Shown one piece after another: positions 13,946 to 23,960 of a stretch of 64,000 bases of DNA. Both the position numbers and the translations under genes were made by a program. Positions within the stretch are counted from its first letter, which is position 1. Each line of letters begins with the position of its first letter. Below the pieces are notes generated by a model. It worked only from the letters and a program-made list of their open reading frames with translations. It had not been told where the DNA came from and did not search any database. The stretch covers positions 91,745,474 to 91,809,473 of the forward strand of contig OV884011.1 in the NCBI GenBank assembly GCA_930367205.1. The letters are read 5' to 3'. The stretch comes from Acanthosoma haemorrhoidale. Its lineage: Eukaryota; Arthropoda; Insecta; Hemiptera; Acanthosomatidae.

Positions 13946-14711
13946 TGGAAAGATGGATAAAAAACCTTGTTGAGCGTTGGGAGATTGAAACCAACGGAAA
14001 TTATTTTGAATAAAAATAATATCCTTAACCTCACACCCTACCAACTGATATTTCACTTGCTCCGACCCAATATTAGCGACTGAATAATTATAGGTCTGAG
14101 CCCGGTGGGTGAGAAAGTCCAAGCCAAAAGTTTCTTGGAAAGAGGGATAAAAACCTTGTTGAGCGTTGGGAGATTGAAACCAACGGAAATTATTTTGAAT
14201 AAAAATAATATCCTTAACCTCACACCCTACCTGCTGACATTTCACTTGCTCCGACCCAATATTAGCGACTGAATAATTATAGGTCTGAGCCCGGTGGGTG
14301 AGAAAGTCCAAGCCAAAAGTTTCTTGGAAAGATGGATAAAAAACCTTGTTGAGCGTTGGGAGATTGAAACCAACGGAAATTATTTTGAATAAAAATAATA
14401 TCCTTAACCTCACACCCTACCTGCTGACATTTCATATGCTCCAAACCAATATTAGCGACTGAATAATTATAGGTCTGAGCCCGGTGGGTGAGAAAGTCCA
14501 AGCCAAAAGTTTCTTGGAAAGAGGGATAAAAACCTTGTTGAGCGTTGGGAGATTGAAACCAACGGAAATTATTTTGAATAAAAATAATATCCTTAACCTC
14601 ACACCCTACCTGCTGACATTTCACTTGCTCCGACCCAATATTAGCGACTGAATAATTATAGGTCTGAGCCCGGTGGGTGAGAAAGTCCAAGCCAAAAGTT
14701 TCTTGGAAAGA
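13603..14711 (+). repeat. Higher-order block A, second copy
   Basis: Second copy of the six-monomer block at 10183-11291, offset 3420 bp, with the same order of monomer subtypes. Confidence 0.85.
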
Positions 14712-17216
14712 TGGATAAAAAACCTTGTTGAGCGTTGGGAGATTGAAACCAACGGAAATTATTTTGAATAAAAATAATATCCTTAACCTCACACCCTACC
14801 AACTGATATTTCACTTGCTCCGACCCAATATTAGCGACTGAATAATTATAGGTCTGAGCCCGGTGGGTGAGAAAGTCCAAGCCAAAAGTTTCTTGGAAAG
14901 AGGGATAAAAACCTTGTTGAGCGTTGGGAGATTGAAACCAACGGAAATTATTTTGAATAAAAATAATATCCTTAACCTCACACCCTACCAACTGATATTT
15001 CACATGCTCCAAACCAATATTAGCGACTGAATAATTATAGGTCTGAGCCCGGTGGGTGAGAAAGTCCAAGCCAAAAGTTTCTTGGAAAGAGGGATAAAAA
15101 CCTTGTTGAGCGTTGGGAGATTGAAACCAACGGAAATTATTTTGAATAAAAATAATATCCTTAACCTCACACCCTACCAACTGATATTTCACATGCTCCA
15201 AACCAATATTAGCGACTGAATAATTATAGGTCTGAGCCCGGTGGGTGAGAAAGTCCAAGCCAAAAGTTTCTTGGAAAGATGGATAAAAAACCTTGTTGAG
15301 CGTTGGGAGATTGAAACCAACGGAAATTATTTTGAATAAAAATAATATCCTTAACCTCACACCCTACCAACTGATATTTCACTTGCTCCGACCCAATATT
15401 AGCGACTGAATAATTATAGGTCTGAGCCCGGTGGGTGAGAAAGTCCAAGCCAAAAGTTTCTTGGAAAGAGGGATAAAAACCTTGTTGAGCGTTGGGAGAT
15501 TGAAACCAACGGAAATTATTTTGAATAAAAATAATATCCTTAACCTCACACCCTACCAACTGATATTTCACTTGCTCCGACCCAATATTAGCGACTGAAT
15601 AATTATAGGTCTGAGCCCGGTGGGTGAGAAAGTCCAAGCCAAAAGTTTCTTGGAAAGAGGGATAAAAACCTTGTTGAGCGTTGGGAGATTGAAACCAACG
15701 GAAATTATTTTGAATAAAAATAATATCCTTAACCTCACACCCTACCAACTGATATTTCACTTGCTCCGACCCAATATTAGCGACTGAATAATTATAGGTC
15801 TGAGCCCGGTGGGTGAGAAAGTCCAAGCCAAAAGTTTCTTGGAAAGAGGGATAAAAACCTTGTTGAGCGTTGGGAGATTGAAACCAACGGAAATTATTTT
15901 GAATAAAAATAATATCCTTAACCTCACACCCTACCAACTGATATTTCACTTGCTCCGACCCAATATTAGCGACTGAATAATTATAGGTCTGAGCCCGGTG
16001 GGTGAGAAAGTCCAAGCCAAAAGTTTCTTGTAAAGAGGGATAAAAACCTTGTTGAGCGTTGGGAGATTGAAACCAACGGAAATTATTTTGAATAAAAATA
16101 ATATCCTTAACCTCACACCCTACCAACTGATATTTCACTTGCTCCAAACCAATATTAGCGACTGAATAATTATAGGTCTGAGCCCGGTGGGTGAGAAAGT
16201 CCAAGCCAAAAGTTTCTTGGAAAGAGGGATAAAAACCTTGTTGAGCGTTGGGAGATTGAAACCAACGGAAATTATTTTGAATAAAAATAATATCCTTAAC
16301 CTCACACCCTACCAACTGATATTTCACATGCTCCAAACCAATATTAGCGACTGAATAATTATAGGTCTGAGCCCGGTGGGTGAGAAAGTCCAAGCCAAAA
16401 GTTTCTTGGAAAGATGGATAAAAAACCTTGTTGAGCGTTGGGAGATTGAAACCAACGGAAATTATTTTGAATAAAAATAATATCCTTAACCTCACACCCT
16501 ACCAACTGATATTTCACTTGCTCCGACCCAATATTAGCGACTGAATAATTATAGGTCTGAGCCCGGTGGGTGAGAAAGTCCAAGCCAAAAGTTTCTTGGA
16601 AAGAGGGATAAAAACCTTGTTGAGCGTTGGGAGATTGAAACCAACGGAAATTATTTTGAATAAAAATAATATCCTTAACCTCACACCCTACCAACTGATA
16701 TTTCACTTGCTCCGACCCAATATTAGCGACTGAATAATTATAGGTCTGAGCCCGGTGGGTGAGAAAGTCCAAGCCAAAAGTTTCTTGTAAAGAGGGATAA
16801 AAACCTTGTTGAGCGTTGGGAGATTGAAACCAACGGAAATTATTTTGAATAAAAATAATATCCTTAACCTCACACCCTACCAACTGATATTTCACTTGCT
16901 CCGACCCAATATTAGCGACTGAATAATTATAGGTCTGAGCCCGGTGGGTGAGAAAGTCCAAGCCAAAAGTTTCTTGGAAAGAGGGATAAAAACCTTGTTG
17001 AGCGTTGGGAGATTGAAACCAACGGAAATTATTTTGAATAAAAATAATATCCTTAACCTCACACCCTACCAACTGATATTTCACTTGCTCCGACCCAATA
17101 TTAGCGACTGAATAATTATAGGTCTGAGCCCGGTGGGTGAGAAAGTCCAAGCCAAAAGTTTCTTGGAAAGAGGGATAAAAACCTTGTTGAGCGTTGGGAG
17201 AAATGTATTGAAACCA

Positions 17217-19072
17217 ACGGAAATTATTTTGAATAAAAATAATATCCTTAACCTCACACCCTACCAACTGATATTTCACATGCTCCAAACCAATATTAGC
17301 GACTGAATAATTATAGGTCTGAGCCCGGTGGGTGAGAAAGTCCAAGCCAAAAGTTTCTTGGAAAGATGGATAAAAAACCTTGTTGAGCGTTGGGAGATTG
17401 AAACCAACGGAAATTATTTTGAATAAAAATAATATCCTTAACCTCACACCCTACCAACTGATATTTCACTTGCTCCGACCCAATATTAGCGACTGAATAA
17501 TTATAGGTCTGAGCCCGGTGGGTGAGAAAGTCCAAGCCAAAAGTTTCTTGGAAAGATGGATAAAAAACCTTGTTGAGCGTTGGGAGATTGAAACCAACGG
17601 AAATTATTTTGAATAAAAATAATATCCTTAACCTCACACCCTACCAACTGATATTTCACATGCTCCAAACCAATATTAGCGACTGAATAATTATAGGTCT
17701 GAGCCCGGTGGGTGAGAAAGTCCAAGCCAAAAGTTTCTTGGAAAGATGGATAAAAAACCTTGTTGAGCGTTGGGAGATTGAAACCAACGGAAATTATTTT
17801 GAATAAAAATAATATCCTTAACCTCACACCCTACCAACTGATATTTCACTTGCTCCTAACCAATATTAGCGACTGAATAATTATAGGTCTGAGCCCGGTG
17901 GGTGAGAAAGTCCAAGCCAAAAGTTTCTTGGAAAGATGGATAAAAAACCTTGTTGAGCGTTGGGAGATTGAAACCAACGGAAATTATTTTGAATAAAAAT
18001 AATATCCTTAACCTCACACCCTACCAACTGATATTTCACATGCTCCAAACCAATATTAGCGACTGAATAATTATAGGTCTGAGCCCGGTGGGTGAGAAAG
18101 TCCAAGCCAAAAGTTTCTTGGAAAGATGGATAAAAAACCTTGTTGAGCGTTGGGAGATTGAAACCAACGGAAATTATTTTGAATAAAAATAATATCCTTA
18201 ACCTCACACCCTACCAACTGATATTTCACATGCTCCAAACCAATATTAGCGACTGAATAATTATAGGTCTGAGCCCGGTGGGTGAGAAAGTCCAAGCCAA
18301 AAGTTTCTTGGAAAGATGGATAAAAAACCTTGTTGAGCGTTGGGAGATTGAAACCAACGGAAATTATTTTGAATAAAAATAATATCCTTAACCTCACACC
18401 CTACCAACTGATATTTCACTTGCTCCGACCCAATATTAGCGACTGAATAATTATAGGTCTGAGCCCGGTGGGTGAGAAAGTCCAAGCCAAAAGTTTCTTG
18501 GAAAGATGGATAAAAAACCTTGTTGAGCGTTGGGAGATTGAAACCAACGGAAATTATTTTGAATAAAAATAATATCCTTAACCTCACACCCTACCAACTG
18601 ATATTTCACATGCTCCGACCCAATATTAGCGACTGAATAATTATAGGTCTGAGCCCGGTGGGTGAGAAAGTCCAAGCCAAAAGTTTCTTGGAAAGAGGGA
18701 TAAAAACCTTGTTGAGCGTTGGGAGAAATGTATTGAAACCAACGGAAATTATTTTGAATAAAAATAATATCCTTAACCTCACACCCTACCAACTGATATT
18801 TCACATGCTCCAAACCAATATTAGCGACTGAATAATTATAGGTCTGAGCCCGGTGGGTGAGAAAGTCCAAGCCAAAAGTTTCTTGGAAAGAGGGATAAAA
18901 ACCTTGTTGAGCGTTGGGAGATTGAAACCAACGGAAATTATTTTGAATAAAAATAATATCCTTAACCTCACACCCTACCTGCTGACATTTCACTTGCTCC
19001 GACCCAATATTAGCGACTGAATAATTATAGGTCTGAGCCCGGTGGGTGAGAAAGTCCAAGCCAAAAGTTTCT
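17217..19072 (+). repeat. Higher-order block B, second copy
   Basis: Second copy of the block at 12090-13945, offset 5127 bp. The monomer near 17845-17860 has a private change (CTCCTAACC in place of CTCCAAACC) and CACTTG in place of CACATG. Confidence 0.8.
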
Positions 19073-20406
19073 TGGAAAGAGGGATAAAAACCTTGTTGAG
19101 CGTTGGGAGATTGAAACCAACGGAAATTATTTTGAATAAAAATAATATCCTTAACCTCACACCCTACCTGCTGACATTTCACTTGCTCCGACCCAATATT
19201 AGCGACTGAATAATTATAGGTCTGAGCCCGGTGGGTGAGAAAGTCCAAGCCAAAAGTTTCTTGGAAAGAGGGATAAAAACCTTGTTGAGCGTTGGGAGAT
19301 TGAAACCAACGGAAATTATTTTGAATAAAAATAATATCCTTAACCTCACACCCTACCTGCTGACATTTCACTTGCTCCGACCCAATATTAGCGACTGAAT
19401 AATTATAGGTCTGAGCCCGGTGGGTGAGAAAGTCCAAGCCAAAAGTTTCTTGGAAAGATGGATAAAAAACCTTGTTGAGCGTTGGGAGATTGAAACCAAC
19501 GGAAATTATTTTGAATAAAAATAATATCCTTAACCTCACACCCTACCAACTGATATTTCACATGCTCCGACCCAATATTAGCGACTGAATAATTATAGGT
19601 CTGAGCCCGGTGGGTGAGAAAGTCCAAGCCAAAAGTTTCTTGGAAAGAGGGATAAAAACCTTGTTGAGCGTTGGGAGAAATGTATTGAAACCAACGGAAA
19701 TTATTTTGAATAAAAATAATATCCTTAACCTCACACCCTACCAACTGATATTTCACATGCTCCAAACCAATATTAGCGACTGAATAATTATAGGTCAGAG
19801 CCCGGTGGGTGAGAAAGTCCAAGCCAAAAGTTTCTTGGAAAGAGGGATAAAAACCTTGTTGAGCGTTGGGAGAAATGTATTGAAACCAACGGAAATTATT
19901 TTGAATAAAAATAATATCCTTAACCTCACACCCTACCTGCTGACATTTCACTTGCTCCGACCCAATATTAGCGACTGAATAATTATAGGTCTGAGCCCGG
20001 TGGGTGAGAAAGTCCAAGCCAAAAGTTTCTTGGAAAGAGGGATAAAAACCTTGTTGAGCGTTGGGAGATTGAAACCAACGGAAATTATTTTGAATAAAAA
20101 TAATATCCTTAACCTCACACCCTACCAACTGATATTTCACATGCTCCAAACCAATATTAGCGACTGAATAATTATAGGTCTGAGCCCGGTGGGTGAGAAA
20201 GTCCAAGCCAAAAGTTTCTTGGAAAGAGGGATAAAAACCTTGTTGAGCGTTGGGAGAAATGTATTGAAACCAACGGAAATTATTTTGAATAAAAATAATA
20301 TCCTTAACCTCACACCCTACCTGCTGACATTTCACTTGCTCCGACCCAATATTATATTAGCGACTGAATAATTATAGGTCTGAGCCCGGTGGGTGAGAAA
20401 GTCCAA

Positions 20407-20493
20407 GCCAAAAGTTTCTTGGAAAGAGGGATAAAAAACCTTGTTGAGCGTTGGGAGAAATGTATTGAAACCAACGGACATTATTTTGAATAA
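20407..20493 (+). pseudogene. Mariner transposase C-terminus, frame intact in penultimate monomer
   Basis: In this monomer the frame is open for 28 codons and ends in TAA: AKSFLERGIKNLVERWEK, then CIETNGHYFE. The combination of GAGGG with six A residues and the undeleted AAATGTATT restores one continuous frame that most interior monomers have lost by a 1-base or a 6-base change. It matches the C-terminal mariner consensus FFERGI..L.ERW.K.I..NG.YFE. It has no start or catalytic core, so it is a remnant and not a gene. Confidence 0.85.
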
Positions 20494-20602
20494 AAATAAT
20501 ATCCTTAACCTCACACCCTACCAACTGACATTTCACATGCTCCAAACCAATATTAGCGACTGAATAATTATAGGTCTGAGCCTGGTGGGTGAGAAAGTCC
20601 AA

Positions 20603-20689
20603 GCCAAAAGTTTCTTGGAAAGAGGGATAAAAAACCTTGTTGAGCGTTGGGAGAAATGTATTGAAACCAACGGAAATTATTTTGAATAA
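20603..20689 (+). pseudogene. Mariner transposase C-terminus, frame intact in last full monomer
   Basis: This is the right-most complete unit. It keeps the same continuous frame as the previous unit, reading to CIETNGNYFE and TAA, with Asn where the preceding unit has His. With the neighbouring copy it suggests that the array's right edge preserves the ancestral state. Confidence 0.85.
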
Positions 20690-20785
20690 AAATAATATTC
20701 TTAACCTCACATCCTACCAACTGACATTTCACATGCTCCAAACTAATATTAGCGAATGAATAATTATAGGTCCGGGCCGGGAGGG

Positions 20786-21755
20786 TAAGAAAGTTGAGAC
20801 CAACTCGAGTCCGGGAGTTAGGGAGAGTAGAGTGGGCGGCTTTTGTTGAACAGTGGGATAGTGTGACTCTTTCAGAACATTGTCTCGGCTGCAGTCTAAC
20901 TATGTCTATTTGACTTCATCTCGGAGTTGTCCGAAGTTGAATTCAACCTGTCAAATTGTAACCGCGAGTCATATGCATTAATACAGTGAGTTGCCAGCGG
21001 TCCTCCATGAAACCAGCCACGTCCTTACTCTGAAAATATATGATTGTCATATTCTATTAACAATTATTATTATATCTAAATATTCTTGGATTGATACCCA
21101 CTATTCTTGTGACTTTAAATGAGAGCAACTATATTAGGGGGCAATATAAATATGTTTTATTCTAATAAGCAGTGTTATCCATTGTTTTGTTCTTTTATAT
21201 AAGTAGGTTAGGATTAAGTTGATGAAATCGTGATGTTAGATATTTATTAGATTGATTACTGAACAATTTTTCAACATGTCTGTGTCAACCCCTAATAGTA
21301 GTAGATGGCGTGTAAGATGCTTGCTTAACTTATCATATATTTATACAAATTCTTTTTTCATCTTTATATATATTATGTGTGTGCGTGGGTGCAAAGTTCC
21401 TTCAAAGAGCTGACGACGAAGAGGTGAAATGTTAATTTTAGTTTTATTACTTAAATATGATGGGTAACATAAAAAATGATCTTACTACAATTTATTATTT
21501 TGCACGGATCCTGAAATATACAGTAAGCAACAACACATAAATAAATACATAAAGTGAACAAGTTGTTAATTTTTTTTTAATGCAGAATCCTAGTGATCAA
21601 GATAGTGGAAAAAATATAAGATAGTTTGCTTTTTCTCAACCATAAGTATATAAGAAATACAACCACTGGAAATTTGCCATATCTCGATATCATTTATTTA
21701 CGTCTTTTTTTTTCTGTGTATACATTTCAAAAAAAGGTTATATGAGTTTGAAGAG
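20786..21755. other. Right flank of the satellite, noncoding
   Basis: After the last monomer the sequence stays moderately GC-rich to about 21030, with no similarity I can see to the monomer. It then becomes ordinary AT-rich DNA. No gene or known element was seen. Confidence 0.5.
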
Positions 21756-21759
21756 TTGA

Positions 21760-21933
21760 AATCGGCTTAGGTTGATGAAACAGAGTTGTTTGGTTTTCAT
21801 CAAATTTATCAACGGCGAAATTTTCGACGAATCGACATTTTGACCTGATGCAGACACAAATAGTATGTCGAAAAGTTGTCCATTTACAAATTTGTTGAAA
21901 CCCAACAATTCTTTTTATCAACCTTAGCCGATT
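21760..21933. mobile_element. Palindromic MITE-like element, ~174 bp
   Basis: The segment is an imperfect palindrome almost over its full length. The left arm starts AATCGGCTTAGGTTGATGAA, and the reverse complement of the right end reads AATCGGCTAAGGTTGATAAA. Similarity continues for about 70 bases on each side (for example TTTTCGAC on both), leaving a loop of about 30 bases. This is the form of a fold-back MITE. No convincing target-site duplication is visible and no second copy is in the window, so superfamily and exact ends are unknown. The apparent 70-codon minus ORF across it is incidental. Confidence 0.6.
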
Positions 21934-21939
21934 CCCCAA

Positions 21940-23515
21940 CAGACCTTCTGCTCATTTATATATTAATGGCTAAAAATGAACTCAAAATATTCAAATAGTT
22001 ACTTCATAACATAAAAAACTAATATGATAATAAGAAAAAAAGTAATTTTCAGAGTAGATAAGAGTGAAATTATTGTGAGGGGTAAACATTTATCCGTAAC
22101 TGAACAAATAGGAACAGACAGAAGTGGAAGCAAGAAAAAAAAAAAAAAAACACGAACGACCTGAATCGTGGATCGTAGCCGAGGGACATTATTGGCACCA
22201 TGCAGAATATACAACGGACGTCATAGTACTTAGGTGATTGAAGAAGATCTGCATATTTATGAATTGCCAACATAATTGTATTGCAGAGCTCAAGAATTGG
22301 ACAATCTTGTCCTTGAAAGAACATATAGGGTTTACTAAAACTTGGGTCTTGGGAGAGTAAGCACCATGAAAAAGCACAACGGTTTTCCCTTTGAAACCAT
22401 TTTACTGACAAAACAGGGACGTTTTCGTAAACTCCATTATTTCATGTCTCCTGAAGTTGTGGAACTCATTTAAATATATACATATCGGTTCCAAGTTCAG
22501 CGGAACTACTGTTAGTACATGGTTTAGGGTATATCCCAAATTATAATCGAACATTTTATGATTGTGGTTTCCGAGTGATAGAACTAGTCAGGGTCTTTAT
22601 AGAATGCCCAATGCACGGTACACAAGAGCATCTACTTTAATAGGAACCCGAGAAAAAGAAAGGACTCCAGGAAACTATGCAATAGAAAAGGAAAGGCATT
22701 GCTGGTTTGGAAACTTGGAAGATCTGCTAAACAGAAAGAGGAATGTTAGTGCTTAGAGAAGAGGGAAAAAGAAGATTGGTTATTTATTCTATCAAAAACA
22801 TTTATAGTTGTATTGCTATCAATTTCATATTGGAATAGCTGAAGCAAATCAAATTATATCTGACGATATGTTTATTTTGGAATACCAATCTCTGAAACCT
22901 ACATGAGAAACTAAAAGGCTTTACTGGATGAGTTATCTTGAGGTTTTGACATTATTCTATCCTATACCGGATAGGATCCACGCTTGTTTTTAATAGGCCA
23001 AAATTTATTCTATTTTCTAAGGTGAGACTTACTGAGTTTCACAGTGTAATCAATCATAAATAAAGGAATCATATGCTCATGAAGTTTAGATTACTTTTAT
23101 GATGCAATAAATATCATTGCTTACTTTTAAACATTTATACCATTGACCAGGGTGTGAAATGGCAGCAATATTTTAACAACGGGAAAGATTGATTTTTTTA
23201 AAAAAAGGATATTGAAATCGCAGCTAATTTGACAGTGGTTTCAGTTCCCAGAAATTGGAGGGTTTATTATTGGATGGCGTGAAATGGAGTTCATGCCCAG
23301 TGAACCGTATTTGAGTACATATTTCAACAAGTTACACACGTTCATGAACTGTTTTTGCGAGGCGTAAATTATTCGAAATTCCAATTAATTCACACATATT
23401 AAGATTTCGCCGTGTTTTTTGGCTCTATATTGAAAACAACTGAAAACAAACGCTTTAATATTCGCTAACGTGGTAGGAGAATCACTAATCATTTGCTCGA
23501 ACATAATTAATTTTT
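21940..23515. other. AT-rich noncoding DNA
   Basis: No recognised gene. Overlapping minus ORFs at 21999-22411 run through a poly-T tract and show no domain. A 64-codon plus ORF at 22562-22756 has no motif or splice support. A short perfect inverted repeat (ATCCTAT and ATAGGAT) lies at about 22963-22979. Confidence 0.5.
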
Positions 23516-23527
23516 ATGTTAGGAATG

Positions 23528-23590
23528 TTATAGAGTTCCAACTAGGTATCAAAGAGGTCCGAGGTTCGAGTCTTGATCCTGTATAATTTC
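23528..23590 (+). repeat. Possible tRNA-derived SINE head
   Basis: GGTTCGAGTCT at 23562-23572 is one change from a polymerase III B box, preceded at a plausible distance by an A-box-like TAGAGTTCCAACTAGG. No clover-leaf can be completed, so this is not a tRNA gene. The only support is the two boxes. Confidence 0.2.
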
Positions 23591-23799
23591 TTTGGCTATT
23601 AGCTATTAATAATGTGCTTCTTCATATAAGTAAGTCTCTGTATACTACCGTCGCATTGCATACTAAAAATTATGTTTGTTTTTAAGATTTTATGGATCAG
23701 GCAGCATATTATTATAAGGATATAATACTTGTAATAAACGATAAATCTAATCGATTTTTATGCGATCCAACGCTATAAATTGAGGATTTATAATACAAA

Positions 23800-23960
23800 A
23801 TCAATTGCTGCTGGCAGGCTTCCAGCGCGGTCTTTGCCGGCCGGTTTGGCTCGCTACCAGGGCCCTTCCTCCTTAACAGTTCTTCATCCCTTCCTAGGCC
23901 CAGCTCCAAAAAATAAGGTTGGGCACTTCAGCGGCCTGCTGAAATTTTCCTGTATATTCT
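23800..23960. other. GC-rich island, unidentified
   Basis: A 160-bp stretch far richer in G+C than its flanks, containing TTGCCGGCCGG and CAGGGCCC-type words and open in both directions. No peptide motif or repeat structure was recognised. Confidence 0.3.

Larger units (their letters stand above)
9478..20785 (+). repeat. Mariner-derived satellite array, ~59-60 monomers of 189-196 bp
   Basis: A continuous tandem array with very high identity between units. Main unit classes are 189 bp (GAGGGATAAAAACC version), 190 bp (GATGGATAAAAAACC, one extra A) and 195 bp (an AAATGTATT stretch that most units have lost 6 bp of); the right-hand units are about 196 bp or slightly longer. On the plus strand the unit encodes the mariner C-terminus: SFLERGI, then KNLVERWEKCIETNGNYFE and TAA, followed by about 100 bp containing CTCACACCCTACC and the AATTATAGGTCTGAGCCCGG segment. 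Further variable sites (CTGCTGACATTTCACTTG versus AACTGATATTTCACATG; CCGACCC versus CCAAACC) define subtypes. The first, divergent unit overlaps the mariner relic at about 9275-9530. Past 20760 similarity fades over about 30 bp. Minus-strand ORFs up to 423 codons exist only because 189 is divisible by three. Confidence 0.97.

Noticed and set aside
9526..20335. Large repetitive minus-strand protein gene(s) over the array
   Set aside because: The frame is open only because most units are 189 bp; 190-bp units close it. The plus strand has a recognisable transposase origin, and no start, promoter or splice signal supports a minus gene.
9526..20785. CRISPR-like array, because of the regular repeats
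   Set aside because: There are no spacers: the whole 189-196 bp unit is repeated, in eukaryotic-type DNA, with no cas genes.
22070..22411. 113-codon minus ORF
   Set aside because: It reads through a poly-A/T tract giving a Phe run, has no motif, and overlaps other chance ORFs.
23528..23590. A tRNA gene
   Set aside because: Only A- and B-box-like words are present; acceptor and anticodon stems cannot be paired.
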